From: Impatiens glandulifera
Taxonomy: Eukaryota > Streptophyta > Magnoliopsida > Ericales > Balsaminaceae
Length of the DNA stretch: 64,000 nt
Reading direction: 5' to 3'
Assembly: GCF_907164915.1 (NCBI RefSeq)
Contig: NC_061867.1
Span: 37,857,338 to 37,921,337 of the forward strand
The notes beneath the pieces were generated by a model, which did not search any database, had not been told where the DNA came from, and worked only from the letters and a program-made list of their open reading frames with translations. Shown here one piece after another: positions 24,773 to 33,981 of this stretch (position 1 is the first letter of the stretch; each line of letters begins with the position of its first letter). The position numbers and the translations under genes are program-made.

Positions 24773-24974
24773 ATTCTGGTTAGTTTAAGGTTTATGTGGT
24801 TTTTGAAGTCTAGTTAGTTTATGTGGATTGATGAATTTATGATTGTAGTTTGTGGATGATTATTGTTTTGGATTGATGATTGTGGTTTTCAGAATATATT
24901 AATGATTTTGCAAAATGGATAATTATTATTAATGTTTATATAGGTACAAATATGAAATATTAAAAAAAACGTTT

Positions 24975-25337
24975 ATGTTATTTAGTAACGGTTTATATTT
25001 AAGAAATCCGTTACTAATGCGACTTCATCTATAGCGGTTTAACTAATAATAAAACTGTTACTGAAACTCTCTTAACAACAGTAACGGTTTTCGAAAACCG
25101 TTAATGAAACTGCCTCAACAACAGTAACAGTTTTCGTATATACAAAACCGTTACTAATGTACTTTATCTGTAATGGTTTAACCTCATTACAGATAAAGTG
25201 CATTATTAACGGTTTTCGAAAACCGTTAATGAAACTGCCTCAACAACAGTAACAGTTTTCGTATATACAAAACCATTACTAATGTACTTTATCTGTAATG
25301 GTTTAACCTCAGTTAAAACTGTTACTGTTGTTGAGGG
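24975..25337. repeat. CACTA-1 right subterminal repeats, first part
   Basis: Inverted pairs of AGTAACGGTTT and AAACCGTTACT, including a directly duplicated block of about 110 bp (the CAACAACAGTAACAG...TTTATCTGTAATGG pattern at 25115-25190 and 25240-25310). Interrupted at 25337 by the hAT MITE and resumed at 32338-32500. Confidence 0.8.
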
Positions 25338-25621
25338 TAGGGTTGTTCAATATTTGGTCTGAACCGATTATCCGACCGAATTCGAATTCACCGAATTCGA
25401 ATTTCATTTTCGGTTTTTGAATCGAATTTCAAACCAATTCGAATTCAAATACGGTTTTCGAATTGGTTTCGAGTTTAGGTTTCAACTCGAAAACCAAACC
25501 GAAACCCGAATTTAATTTTTATTATTTATTTTTCCAAACATAGTTTAAGAAAAAGTTCAAAATAATCAAATTAGAATATTTGAAATTCAAGATTTACTAA
25601 TAAAAGAAAAAAGAAACAAAA

Positions 25622-25655
25622 GCACAAGTGGTTTAGTGGTAGAATAGTACCCTGC
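25622..25655 (+). tRNA. tRNA-Gly(GCC)-like sequence, 5' half (pseudogene, interrupted)
   Basis: GCACAAGTGGTTTAGTGG begins a near-copy of plant tRNA-Gly(GCC), ending with the anticodon stem and the first loop bases CCCTGC. The A box (TGGTTTAGTGG) fits the pol III consensus. The 3' half is at 32078-32113; the gypsy element is inserted in the anticodon loop and duplicated CCTGC. Acceptor-stem mismatches suggest a pseudogene even before the insertion. Confidence 0.8.
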
Positions 25656-26555
25656 TGTCACAACCCTAGTTGCTGACTCTCGGCCTGGCTAACTTGAGTG
25701 CAGGCCATGACCGAGAAGGTGTGCCCAGAAAAGAGCCAAGTGTGGAGCTCGGGCACCAGACAAGATATTCTAAGGCACGCGTATGGGGGCCTTGGCATAT
25801 GTGCGGAAAAGTGTGCAGAAAGAAGTAGGAGACCGAGAGAAGGTAGCCTGGCGCAAACATCCGACCGAGGGGAAAGAGCAGACCGAGGACGGAGCGCTTC
25901 AGCATGGGCCGGATCATTGTGCATGGGTCAGGCCTCGACCAGGCATTGGGCCTTGAGCCGGTTTTGGACCAATACTTGTCCCGATCCACTAGGCGAGCGA
26001 AGAAAGGCACAGAACTAAGTCAAAGATGGAAGGAGTCTCAGCCAAGACCGAGTATTTCGGGATGGCCCGGTCAAAGTCCCTATATTTTCGGAGGACTAAG
26101 TCTTAGATGAATTATTCAGCATAGACTTAGGCAAAGTTTGTTGTACACGTTTTTCTACTCCTATATATATCTCCTAGAGGAGGCGACCCTAAGGCATTCA
26201 ATCAAGAGATCAATCAAGTTATTCAAGAACTAGAGAGAGACTCTTGAGCCTAGGGATTGTACCTACCCATGGGTTCCTTGTATTTTCATTGGTTGTGTGT
26301 GAATCAATAATAAGATACAGGGTTGGCTTCCGCCGTAATATTGTGTTGCCTCTTTATTGATGTTTTCTATCTTCTTTATATTATGTTCGTTCTTGGAGAA
26401 ATATATCTTTGCTGGGAAATTTATTTACTTAAGAGAAAATTTTAAGTAGGGAGTTGGCTGATCAGGTTCTTGCGAGGAGAGCCTAAGCCGGACAAGGGTT
26501 AGCCAAATTTGTGAATTTGGTGTGTTTTTCCGCTTTAGACAGACCCTTCGTTACA
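25656..26555 (+). repeat. 5' LTR of the gypsy chromovirus
   Basis: 900 bp, TGTCACAACC...TTCGTTACA, nearly the same as 31176-32072. In the first ~210 bp I count about nine differences by eye. A TATATATA box at 26163-26170 marks the likely promoter. Flanked on the left by CCTGC (25651-25655), repeated after the 3' LTR. Open frames on both strands inside the LTR are not genes. Confidence 0.92.
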
Positions 26556-26570
26556 GTTGTATCAGAGCAC
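26556..26570 (+). promoter_or_regulatory. Primer binding site of the gypsy element
   Basis: TTGTATCAGAGC directly follows the 5' LTR. It matches the initiator tRNA-Met complement TGGTATCAGAGC except for one mismatched base (a T where the consensus has G). Confidence 0.8.
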
Positions 26571-26600
26571 AACGACATATATTTTGGGCGAAAGAAAATA

Positions 26601-27683
26601 ATGAAGAAGACTAGTAGCAGCAGTCGTGCGGTCCAAAAAGATTTCGAAGCCGAAACGGACACGCGGCTGACCGAGCTCGAGGAGCTCATAGGCATGCCTG
26701 CAGAGGAAAACGAGCCCTCCCTGTTCGCACAGGTGGGCGAGTTGAAGGCGCAATGGCAGACTTATCAGATGAGCATTGGGCGTTTGAGCGACATGCTAGA
26801 GTAGAAGCAGATTACTAGGCAGACCGCGCTCATCTCACGGATAGAAGAACTTGAGATTGAGGTGCGATTGCTTAGGCGCGCGGCTGGTTCGGATCCCCCG
26901 ATCGCAGCAGCTCCTTCGACGAAATTCAAGGTACCCGAGCCCTGTTCATTCGGAGGAGCCAGGAGCGCTAAGGAGATAGAGAATTTCCTTTGGGACATGG
27001 AAGTCTATTTCGAGACCTCCAAGATCTCTGAAGATAAGAAGGTGTCGGTAACTAGTATGTATCTCGTAGGCGATGCCAAGCTTAGGTGGGGAGCCCGCCT
27101 CTCAAATGATGCTAGTGCTATGCGCGACAAGATCGACACCTGGGAAGTAATGAAGCGAGAACTAAAGGAGAAATTCCTCCCGGGGAATGCTTCTTGGCTA
27201 GCCCGCGAGTCCCTCCGCCGTTTACGCCATACTGGTTCCACAAGAGAGTATGTGAAAAGCTTCAGTTCCCTTATGCTTGACATCCGTGATATGTCAGAGC
27301 AGGATAAGTTGTTCAACTTTTTAGCCGGACTGCAACCGTGGACCCAAACCGAGCTAAGAAGATTGGATGTGAAAGACCTACCTTCGGCCATAGCTGGGGC
27401 CGATCGGTTGGCCAATTTCAAAACAATTGGCTCAGTCAGCGCCGAGCCAAGTAAGCCCTCTTCCAGAGACAAGGGGAATGGCAAAGTCCAAGGTAGAGAC
27501 CGAGGACCAGGGAGAAAGACAAGTCACAACCGAGGCAAGAGTACCGGTCATGACCGAAAGAAAACAGATTCGGACCGAGGGAGCAAATCCGGTCCGAACC
27601 GAAGACATGCTGGATGCTACCTGTGCAATGGTGATCACCTGATACGGGAATGCCCGCAGCGCGGAAGGGTTAGTGCGATCTAG
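26601..27683 (+). pseudogene. gag of the gypsy chromovirus
   Basis: The nucleocapsid and capsid polyprotein of the element, about 360 codons from the ATG at 26601. A charged, coiled-coil-like amino end comes first. The capsid core follows, with IENFLWDMEVYFE, VTSMYLVGDAKLRW, and LKEKFLPGN then RESLRRLRHTGSTREYVKSF. A GLQPWTQTELRR stretch comes next, and a basic tail ends in a CCHC zinc knuckle (CYLCNGDHLIRECP, near 27615-27655). This order is typical of plant Ty3/gypsy gag. A TAG at 26802-26804 interrupts the amino part and TAG at 27681 ends the frame. The protease follows in the same frame after another TAG (27732), so gag and pol may have been one polyprotein, as in many chromoviruses. Confidence 0.88.
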
Positions 27684-27734
27684 GGTCAAGAGGAGGAACA
27701 AGATGAGGTACCTTCTAGGGTGAACCCGCTGTAG

Positions 27735-28615
27735 ATGCTTGGTGCAATGCAGGCCGGTGCCCATGTGCCACACAAGGCCCGTGGCTTGATGTATGTGAAG
27801 ATCGCGATCAATGGGAAGGAAGTTATGGCGATGGTTGACACCGGTGCAACCCATAACTTTGTTTCTGATAGAGAGATCAGCAGATTTGGGCTAGAGATTG
27901 CTCAACATCGCTCTCGGATGAAGGCGGTGAATTTAGAAGCTCAACCAGTCAAGGGGAAGGCCACGGATGACTTACAGATTGGGTCATGGAAGGGTCGGGT
28001 GAAATTCATGGCCATCCCCATGATGATTTCGACGTCATTCTAGGAATCGAGTTCCTAGCCGCGGCTCATGTGGCTGTTATGCCACACTTGGGTGAGATTT
28101 TCATTGCGACACCAGAAAATTCATCCTTCATAGCGGGACGCTATGAGGCAGCCAAAGAGAAGAAGGCAGCCTTGCTCTCTGCCATGCAGCTCAAGAAGGG
28201 ATTGAGGCGTGGAGAGCACACTTACGTGGAGACATTGGTGGAGATGAAGCTAGACGTATACTCGGAGGTGCCGAAACAAGTTGCAGAATTGATGGGGCGG
28301 TTTGAAGATATCATGCCGCCCAAGTTACCTAAGGCGTTGCCTCCGAAGAGGAACATCGACCACAGAATTGAGCTGGAACCCGGGGCAATGATACCGGCGA
28401 AAGCTCCTTATCGGATGGGTCCATCCGAGCTGGTGGAAATGAGGAAGCAGCTGACCGAGCTGTTGGAAGGTGGGCTGATGCGACCGAGCAAAGCTCCATA
28501 CGGGTCTCCCATTCTGTTCCAAAAGAAGACGGGCGGCTCCTTGCGGATGTGTGTGGATTACCGCGCCCTCAATAAGGTAACAATCAAGAACAAATATCCG
28601 ATCCCAAACGTGTAA
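27735..28615 (+). pseudogene. pol: protease and start of reverse transcriptase
   Basis: The aspartic protease active site reads MAMVDTGATHNFVS (27825-27866). The frame breaks between about 27990 and 28040 and continues in another frame with DVILGIEFL, normally part of the same protease. Downstream come the polyprotein linker and RT blocks 1-2: [27 protein letters not shown], then [20 protein letters not shown] and [23 protein letters not shown] at 28613 cuts the frame inside RT; the next codons carry on directly. So: one frameshift and one stop in an otherwise well-preserved sequence. Confidence 0.88.
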
Positions 28616-28618
28616 GAT

Positions 28619-30910
28619 TTGTTTGATAAATTAGCACAGGCGCGGGTCTATTCGAAGATCGACTTGAGATTAGGGTACTGGCAGGTTAGGGTGGCGACCG
28701 AAGATGTGGCCAAGACTACGTGTGTGACTCGCTATGGGTCATATGAGTTCCTAGTTATGCCTTTCGGCCTAACCAATGCGCTTGCCACGTTCTGCAACCT
28801 GATGAATGATGTCTCATATGAAAGGTTAGACCGGAGCGTTGTTGTTTACCTTGATGACATCTTGGTCAATAGTGCCTCGGCCGAGGAGCACTATAGCCAC
28901 TTGGAGTGGGTGTTTGAGAAGCTGCGAGAGCACCACTTCTACATAAACAAGGGCAAATGCGAGTTCTGTTTAGAGCAGATCAATTTCTTGGGGCATATCG
29001 TGGGACATGGTGAAATCCGGATGGATCCATCCAAAGTTGTTGCTATCGAGAAGTGGCCACGACCGAGCCGAGCGACCGAGCTACGGTCCTTCCTCGGTCT
29101 TGCCAACTATTATCGCCGGTTCATTAAAAATTATTCCAAGATGACCGGGCCCCTCACAGATTTGCTAAGGAAGGACCGAGAGTGGGTCTGGTCCGACAGA
29201 TGTGAAGAAGTATTTACTGCCCTGAAGCACGCGGTCGCGACCGAGCCCGTGTTGCAACTGCCACACTTTGACAGGCCTTTTGAATTACATACCGATGCAT
29301 CCGACCGAGCATTGGGTGGGGTGCTGATGCAGGAGAGGCATCCAGTTGCATTCGAAAGTAGGAAGTTCAAGGATGTTGAGACTCGTTATTCAACTCATGA
29401 GAAAGAGATGGTGGCGGTCGTGCATTGCCTTGAGGCATGGCGCCACTATCTTTTGGGCACCAAGTTTGTGGTGGTCACCTACAACGTGGCCAACACTTAT
29501 TTCAAGACTCAGAAGCTATCCCCTAAGCAAGCGAGGTGGCAGGAATTTCTCAGCGAGTTTGATTTCGAATGGCTGCACCGGCCCGGGAAGAGTAATGAAG
29601 TGGCCGATGCATTGAGCCGCCAGACGACCGAGGAATATGTGGCAGCCTTGACACTAGTGGAGGCAGTGTTCATGGATGAGATCCGTGAAGCTTCCAAGAA
29701 TGATGCTGCTTACCAAGCTACGGTAAAGCAGGTGCTTGCGGGAGAAAGCACGGAATATTGGCTTGAAGATGGTCTGCTTTTTTCCAAAGGAGGGCGCGCG
29801 GTCGTTCCAACCGGGCCCTTGCGTCAGAAACTACTCAGAGAGACCCATGATCCACAATGGGCCGATCATCCTGGAGTAGGCAGAATGATGGCGCTTCTTT
29901 CACGGTCCTACCTATGGAGCAAGATGTTGGAGGACGTGGAATTTTATGTCAAGATGTATCTAGTGTGTCAACTAGACAAGACCGAGAAGAGGAGACAGGC
30001 GGGCTTGCTGCAACCCTTGCCCATACCCGATAGACCGTGGCATTCTATTTCCTTAGATTTTATTCTCAGTTTTCCCGAGGTGAAGGGGAAGACTTCGGTC
30101 CTGGTTGTGGTAGACAGGTTCTCGAAGTATGCGGTCTTCATACCGGTGCCCAAGGTGTATTCAGCCGAGACTGCAACTGACTTGCTGTTCTGGAATGTTG
30201 TGAAAAATTTCGGAGTGCCGGCTGACATTGTGAGCGACCGGGACGCTCGGTTCACTGGAAGGTTCTGGACTTTTCTTTTCAATTTGATGGGGTCAGAACT
30301 CAAATTATCTACGACCAATCACCCGCAGACCGATGGCCAGACGGAGAGAATCAACCAAGTGCTCGAGGAGTACTTGCGACATTATGTGACAAGCAGCCAA
30401 GAGAATTGGCTCGGCTTGCTAGACGTTGCTCAGTTTAGTTATAACTTGCATCGGTCTTCATCAACGGGCCAGAGTCCGTTTGAGATAGTATTGGGGGTCC
30501 AGCTCAATACCTCGCACACAGTAGCTTCAAGGAATGGTGGGGGTGATTGTCCCGCTTCATATCGCTTCACCAAGCTTAAGCAAGAGATGTTGGACTTGGC
30601 TCGGGAGAGCATGGAGAAGGCTCAGAAACGTATGAAGAAGTATGTTGATACGGGTGGAAAAGAAGTGGAATTCCAGGTCGGAGATCAGGTCTTGTTGAAG
30701 CTGACTCCACAGATTTGGAAGCGGATTAGTGCTAAGAATCGGCAGCGAGCACTAATACCTAAGTATGACGGGCCTATTCAAGTGTTGAAGAGGGTCGGTC
30801 GGGTGGCCTATCGGTTGTCTCTTCCAGACCGGTTGAAGATCCATCCAACATTCCACGTGAGCTATTTGAAGAAGTTCTACGAGGATATGGCCGATGGTAC
30901 TCGGGTGTAG
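28619..30910 (+). pseudogene. pol: reverse transcriptase, RNase H and integrase
   Basis: 763 open codons continue RT from the stop at 28613. RT motifs are [26 protein letters not shown] and the catalytic VVYLDDIL. RNase H shows [34 protein letters not shown] and NEVADALSR. Integrase has the [18 protein letters not shown] zinc-binding region and the catalytic core ([40 protein letters not shown]). In the zinc finger the first cysteine of the usual C..C pair is tyrosine ([10 protein letters not shown]), a likely inactivating change. It ends with the [16 protein letters not shown] and [12 protein letters not shown] boxes before a TAG at 30908. The start given is simply the codon after the in-frame stop, not a true start. 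Confidence 0.93.
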
Positions 30911-31189
30911 GCTAGGCGAGCCCCACCCGTGGTGCAGTATGAGACCAAAAAGAAGGTGGCCCAGATTTTGGATCACAGGACAGCCGATCACAGTGTCAAG
31001 AACAGGCGCATGGACTTCTTAATCCAATGGCATGGAGAGAGCCGGGAAGATGCTACATGGGTACGTAATACTAACCTATGGCAGTTTGCGGATAAGGTGC
31101 AGACGTACTTGACAAGTAAGGGTCTGGTGGAGAACCTCTCAACGCGGACGTTGAGTCTGTTGGGTGGGAGTGGTTTGTCACAACCCTAG
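30911..31189 (+). pseudogene. Integrase carboxy-terminal chromodomain
   Basis: In frame with integrase after the TAG at 30908. It reads KVAQILDHRTADHSVKNRRM, then DFLIQWHGESREDATWVRNT and NLWQFADKVQTYL. Those are the folded core and aromatic positions of a chromodomain, the module that defines chromoviruses and is thought to guide integration to certain chromatin. The frame runs a few codons into the 3' LTR (31176). Confidence 0.85.
31161..31175 (+). promoter_or_regulatory. Polypurine tract of the gypsy element
   Basis: TGGGTGGGAGTGGTT lies immediately before the 3' LTR (31176). It is purine-rich but interrupted by T, acceptable for a plus-strand primer. Confidence 0.6.
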
Positions 31190-32072
31190 TTGCTGACTCT
31201 CGGCCTGGCTAACTTGAGTGCAGGCCAGGACCGAGAGGGTGTGCCCAGAAAAGAGCCAAGTGTGGAGCTCGGGCACCAGACAACATATTCTAAGGCACGC
31301 GTGTGGGGGCCTTGGCATAGGTGCGGAAAAGTGTGCAGAAAGAAGCATGCGACCGAGAGAAGGTAGCCTGGCAAGCATCCGACCGAGGGGAAAGAGCAGA
31401 CCGAGGACGGAGCGCTTCAGCATGGGTCGGATCATTGTGCATGGGTCAGGCCTCGACCAGGGATTGGGCCTTGGGCCGATTTTGGACCGATACTTGTCCC
31501 GATCCACTGGGCGACCGAAGAAAGGCGCAGCGCTAAGTCAAAGATGGAAGGAGTCTCAGCCAAGACCGAGTATTTTGGGATGGCCCGGTCAAAGTCCCTA
31601 TATTTTCGGAGGACTAAGTCTTAGATGAATTATTCAGCATAGACTTAGACAAAGTTTGTTGTACACGTTTTTCTACTCCTATATATATCTCCTAGAGGAG
31701 GCGACCCTAAGGCATTCAATCAAGAGATCAATCAAGTTATTCAAGAACTAGAGAGAGACTCTTGAGCCTAAGGATTGTGCCTACCCGTGGGTTCCTTGTA
31801 TTTTCAATGGTTGTGTGTGAATCAATAATAAGATACAGGGTTGGCTTCGACCGTAATATTGTGTTGCCTCATTATTGCTGTTTTCTATCTTCTTTATATT
31901 CTGTTCGTTCTTGGAGAAATATATCTTTGCTGAGAAATTTATTTACTTAGGAGAAAATCTTAAGTATGGAGTTGGCTGATCAGGTTCTTGCGAGGAGAGC
32001 CTGAGTAGGACAGGGTTAGCCAAATTTGTGAATTTGGTGTGTTTTTTCGCTTAAGACAGACCCTTCGTTACT
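31176..32072 (+). repeat. 3' LTR of the gypsy chromovirus
   Basis: 897 bp, TGTCACAACC...TTCGTTACT. The terminal A of the 5' LTR is T here. TATA-like TATATATA at 31680-31687. Followed by the target duplication CCTGC (32073-32077). Confidence 0.92.
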
Positions 32073-32077
32073 CCTGC

Positions 32078-32113
32078 CACGGTACAAACCCGGGTTCACT
32101 TCCCAACTGGTTG
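32078..32113 (+). tRNA. tRNA-Gly(GCC)-like sequence, 3' half (pseudogene, interrupted)
   Basis: CACGGTACAAACCCGGGTTC continues the tRNA-Gly split at 25655. Joined at CCCTGC/CACGG, the anticodon GCC is intact. The B box (GGTTCACTTCC) differs from GGTTCGANTCC at one consensus position. The T stem and acceptor stem have mismatches (CCGGG against CCCAA; ending CTGGTTG), so it is probably not a working tRNA. Confidence 0.8.
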
Positions 32114-32506
32114 AATTTATTTTAAGTTATACTAGTTCCAAAAAATTAAAAAAATGAATTCGGTTTGAATTCGAAATTCGAACCGAATATCATATTCGAA
32201 TTCGGTTCAGTTTAATTAAAATTTATTCGAATTCGGTTTGGTTTTCGAATTGGCTAAAAAAATAAAAATTCGAATATACCGAATCGAGGAACTCAAATAA
32301 CCCAAAAACCGAACCGATGAACACCCCTAGTTGAGGGAGTTTTAGTAACGGTTTTCGAAAGTCGTTACTGGTACCAGAGAAACGTCAATAATGCTCGTTT
32401 CTATAACGAATGGTAACAGTTTTATTCGTCGTTATAGAAATTTATCAGTAAAGGCTTTCAGTAATAGTTTTTGCCCTTACTAATACCCATTTTTTTACTA
32501 GTGATA

Positions 32507-33250
32507 TTTCTCAATTCATTTTGTCATTTCCATCATTTCCGTTGTGATTTTACTCTCCCTTTGCATTTGACGCAACCTCTCCGCTTCCATTTGAAGCATA
32601 CTTTCCGCTTCCGTCTAACTTTTCATTTCCGCTCTTTCTCTATCCCTCCTTTCCATTTCACTAATCATTTCACCTCTTTCCATATCCCTCTTTTGAATTT
32701 CCTCCATTATCATTGACATGTTTCTCACATCTTCCTTTATTTTTTCATTCTCCTCCAACAACTGATTAGTGGATCGTTGAAAATTGTTACCACTCCAATG
32801 ATCCTCTCGAAAGTGTGTGGGTATGACGCCGGATCCCATACCGATCACTGTCCCATGCATTTGGCGTCTGAACACTCTCTCCGTCAAGTCGAAGTTAGAG
32901 ATATCTGGTTCGTTGCTTTTTACTTCCTCCATCTCTGCCTGCACATTTGAAATAAATTTTCATTTATATAATAAATAAACTATATATTAATTTTATTTTA
33001 TTCAATTAACTTACAATTTTCTCTTGCGCTCGTTCGTCTGTGATCGGGTTGGGGTTTTCTTTTGTAGGTTTCAGTGTACGGATCCTCTTGAAAACTTCAA
33101 CGACAGAGGGGGTCTATCCTATTTTACCCGCCTGTTCAAATAAATGATTTATGAAATTAATAACATTTTTTATATTAAGTTATTAGAAATAATATACATA
33201 CCAACTCATCATCCACTTGTGAAAACGGTCTACTTCCAAACAAATAATAT
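32507..33250 (-). pseudogene. CACTA-2 Transposase_24-type gene, 3' exons
   Basis: On the minus strand from the right: an exon with FGSRPFSQVDDEL (about 33245-33195, donor GTATGT); an exon with PSVVEVFKRIRTLKPTKENP and ITDERAQEKI (about 33130-33018, donor GTAAGTT); and the last exon (32943 to 32507). The last exon opens QAEMEEVKS, has the MHGTVIGMGSGVIP block, and then a charged coiled coil (KIKEDVRNM, RDRERAEM). This is the family's normal layout. Stops occur in the first listed exons and in the coiled coil (after EMKS and after MEMTK). It is cut at 32507 by CACTA-1, and the protein end is at 20020-20076. Upstream exons are displaced or lost at the 33250-33975 insert. Confidence 0.78.
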
Positions 33251-33975
33251 TCTAAAAAGGAAGAGAGAGAAAAGCTCTAGAGATTTTAGGTTTTCGGCGA
33301 AAATTCCGGAAGAAATTTCTTTCATCACGAATAACACGATCGATACAAACGACACGATCGACACGATTTGCACTGTATCAAGGTCGCGGTTTACTTATTG
33401 TGTTCACATTGTTAGTTGCTTAGTGTCGCTTGTCAAACGTGTGCATAATCGACACAATCGACACAATCTGCACGAACGAAACGGTATCGGCTCTAATTGC
33501 TAGGTCGGTCATTTATCTATAAAGCTTGGTTGGAAAGTTAGGGTTTCTGGTTTACCCTGTTTTGTATAGCTAGAATTTCTGGTGTACCCTATTATGTAAT
33601 TGCTCTTCTTTGTTGTTTTGTTGCTTTGTTCTGTTTTTCATTAAAATAGGAAGAAAGAAAAACAATAAGTATATAAGGAAGTCAAAGAATTTGTGATGGA
33701 TGGTTTAAGGGAGGTAGCTGAAAAGAAAATTGATAGGATTGCTGAAGAAATAATCCAGGAAAAACAGGAATGTAGCAAAGGTAAGAAACCAATTGCTGTT
33801 AAAAATTCTGTAGAAAATGCTATAAGAAAACAAGGGAAGAAAGAAGGAATTTGAAAGGTTGGTTATAGTGAAAGAGCCAACCTGTTTGGTCTTAAAACCT
33901 AGATTACCAAACTCCTAATGTATGCTAAGAAGGGAGAAATCACAATCAGTAAAAAGAAAGCTCAGTAAATAACAG
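33250..33975 (+). mobile_element. Unidentified insert with a LINE-like 5' leader and a short decayed ORF
   Basis: This plus-strand stretch separates the two CACTA-2 genes. Its first ~230 bp (AGAGAGAAAAGCTCTAGAGA, then several ACGATCGACACGA/ACAAACGACACG words) resemble the minus-strand leader of the LINE-like locus at 46350-46090. An ORF starting at 33696 (MDGLREVAEKKIDRIAEEI) is lysine-rich. It reads on through one TGA and one TAG to a TAA at 33968 (90 codons in all). No domain recognised. It could be the 5' part of a LINE or a captured gene fragment; boundaries are approximate and no target duplication was identified. Confidence 0.4.
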
Positions 33976-33981
33976 TCCAAC

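Larger units (their letters stand above)
25656..32072 (+). mobile_element. Ty3/gypsy chromovirus LTR retrotransposon (possibly Galadriel lineage)
   Basis: A complete structural element: LTRs of 900 and 897 bp, primer binding site, gag, protease, RT, RNase H, integrase, carboxy-terminal chromodomain, polypurine tract, and 5-bp target duplication CCTGC (25651-25655, 32073-32077). The last LTR base is T where the 5' LTR has A, so the 3' LTR ends CT instead of CA. It is clearly GC-richer than its surroundings. It is the innermost and youngest insertion of the nest. The Galadriel assignment (short LTR, chromodomain followed by an STRTLS..GGSG tail) is inference. Confidence 0.93.
25338..32329. mobile_element. 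hAT-type MITE carrying a tRNA-Gly-like sequence, split by a gypsy element
   Basis: Termini TAGGGTTGTTC (25338) and GAACACCCCTA (ending 32329) are inverted repeats. The perfect 8-bp target duplication GTTGAGGG lies at 25330-25337 and 32330-32337. Both ends are full of GAATTCGAATTCGG/AACCGAA words that let the ends pair. Removing the gypsy element and one CCTGC leaves about 570 bp. In the middle sits a tRNA-Gly(GCC)-like sequence (25622-25655 plus 32078-32113). No transposase, so non-autonomous; 8-bp duplications and TAGGGGTG-type ends are hAT characters. Confidence 0.85.
20077..32503 (+). mobile_element. CACTA (En/Spm) transposon CACTA-1, nested in CACTA-2
   Basis: The left terminus is CACTAGTGGAAAAATAGGC (20077). 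The right terminus, as reverse complement, is CACTAGTAAAAAAATGGGTA (32503). The 3-bp target duplication ATA lies at 20074-20076 and 32504-32506. Both ends carry many AGTAACGGTTT/AAACCGTTACTG inverted pairs (20095-20860; 24975-25337 plus 32340-32490). Inside, on the plus strand, are a leader with splice sites, an amino-terminal TNP2 remnant (22151-22699) and a broken Transposase_24-type gene (22820-24772). A hAT MITE with a gypsy element inside it sits in the right subterminal region. Net length without that insertion is about 5.4 kb. Confidence 0.92.

Noticed and set aside
25658..26110. Several overlapping open frames on both strands in the gypsy LTR (also 31178-31628)
   Set aside because: They lie within the LTR and arise from its higher GC content; none shows a domain.
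27005..27854. Minus-strand open frames opposite gag
   Set aside because: Shadow frames of the well-supported gag/protease frame.
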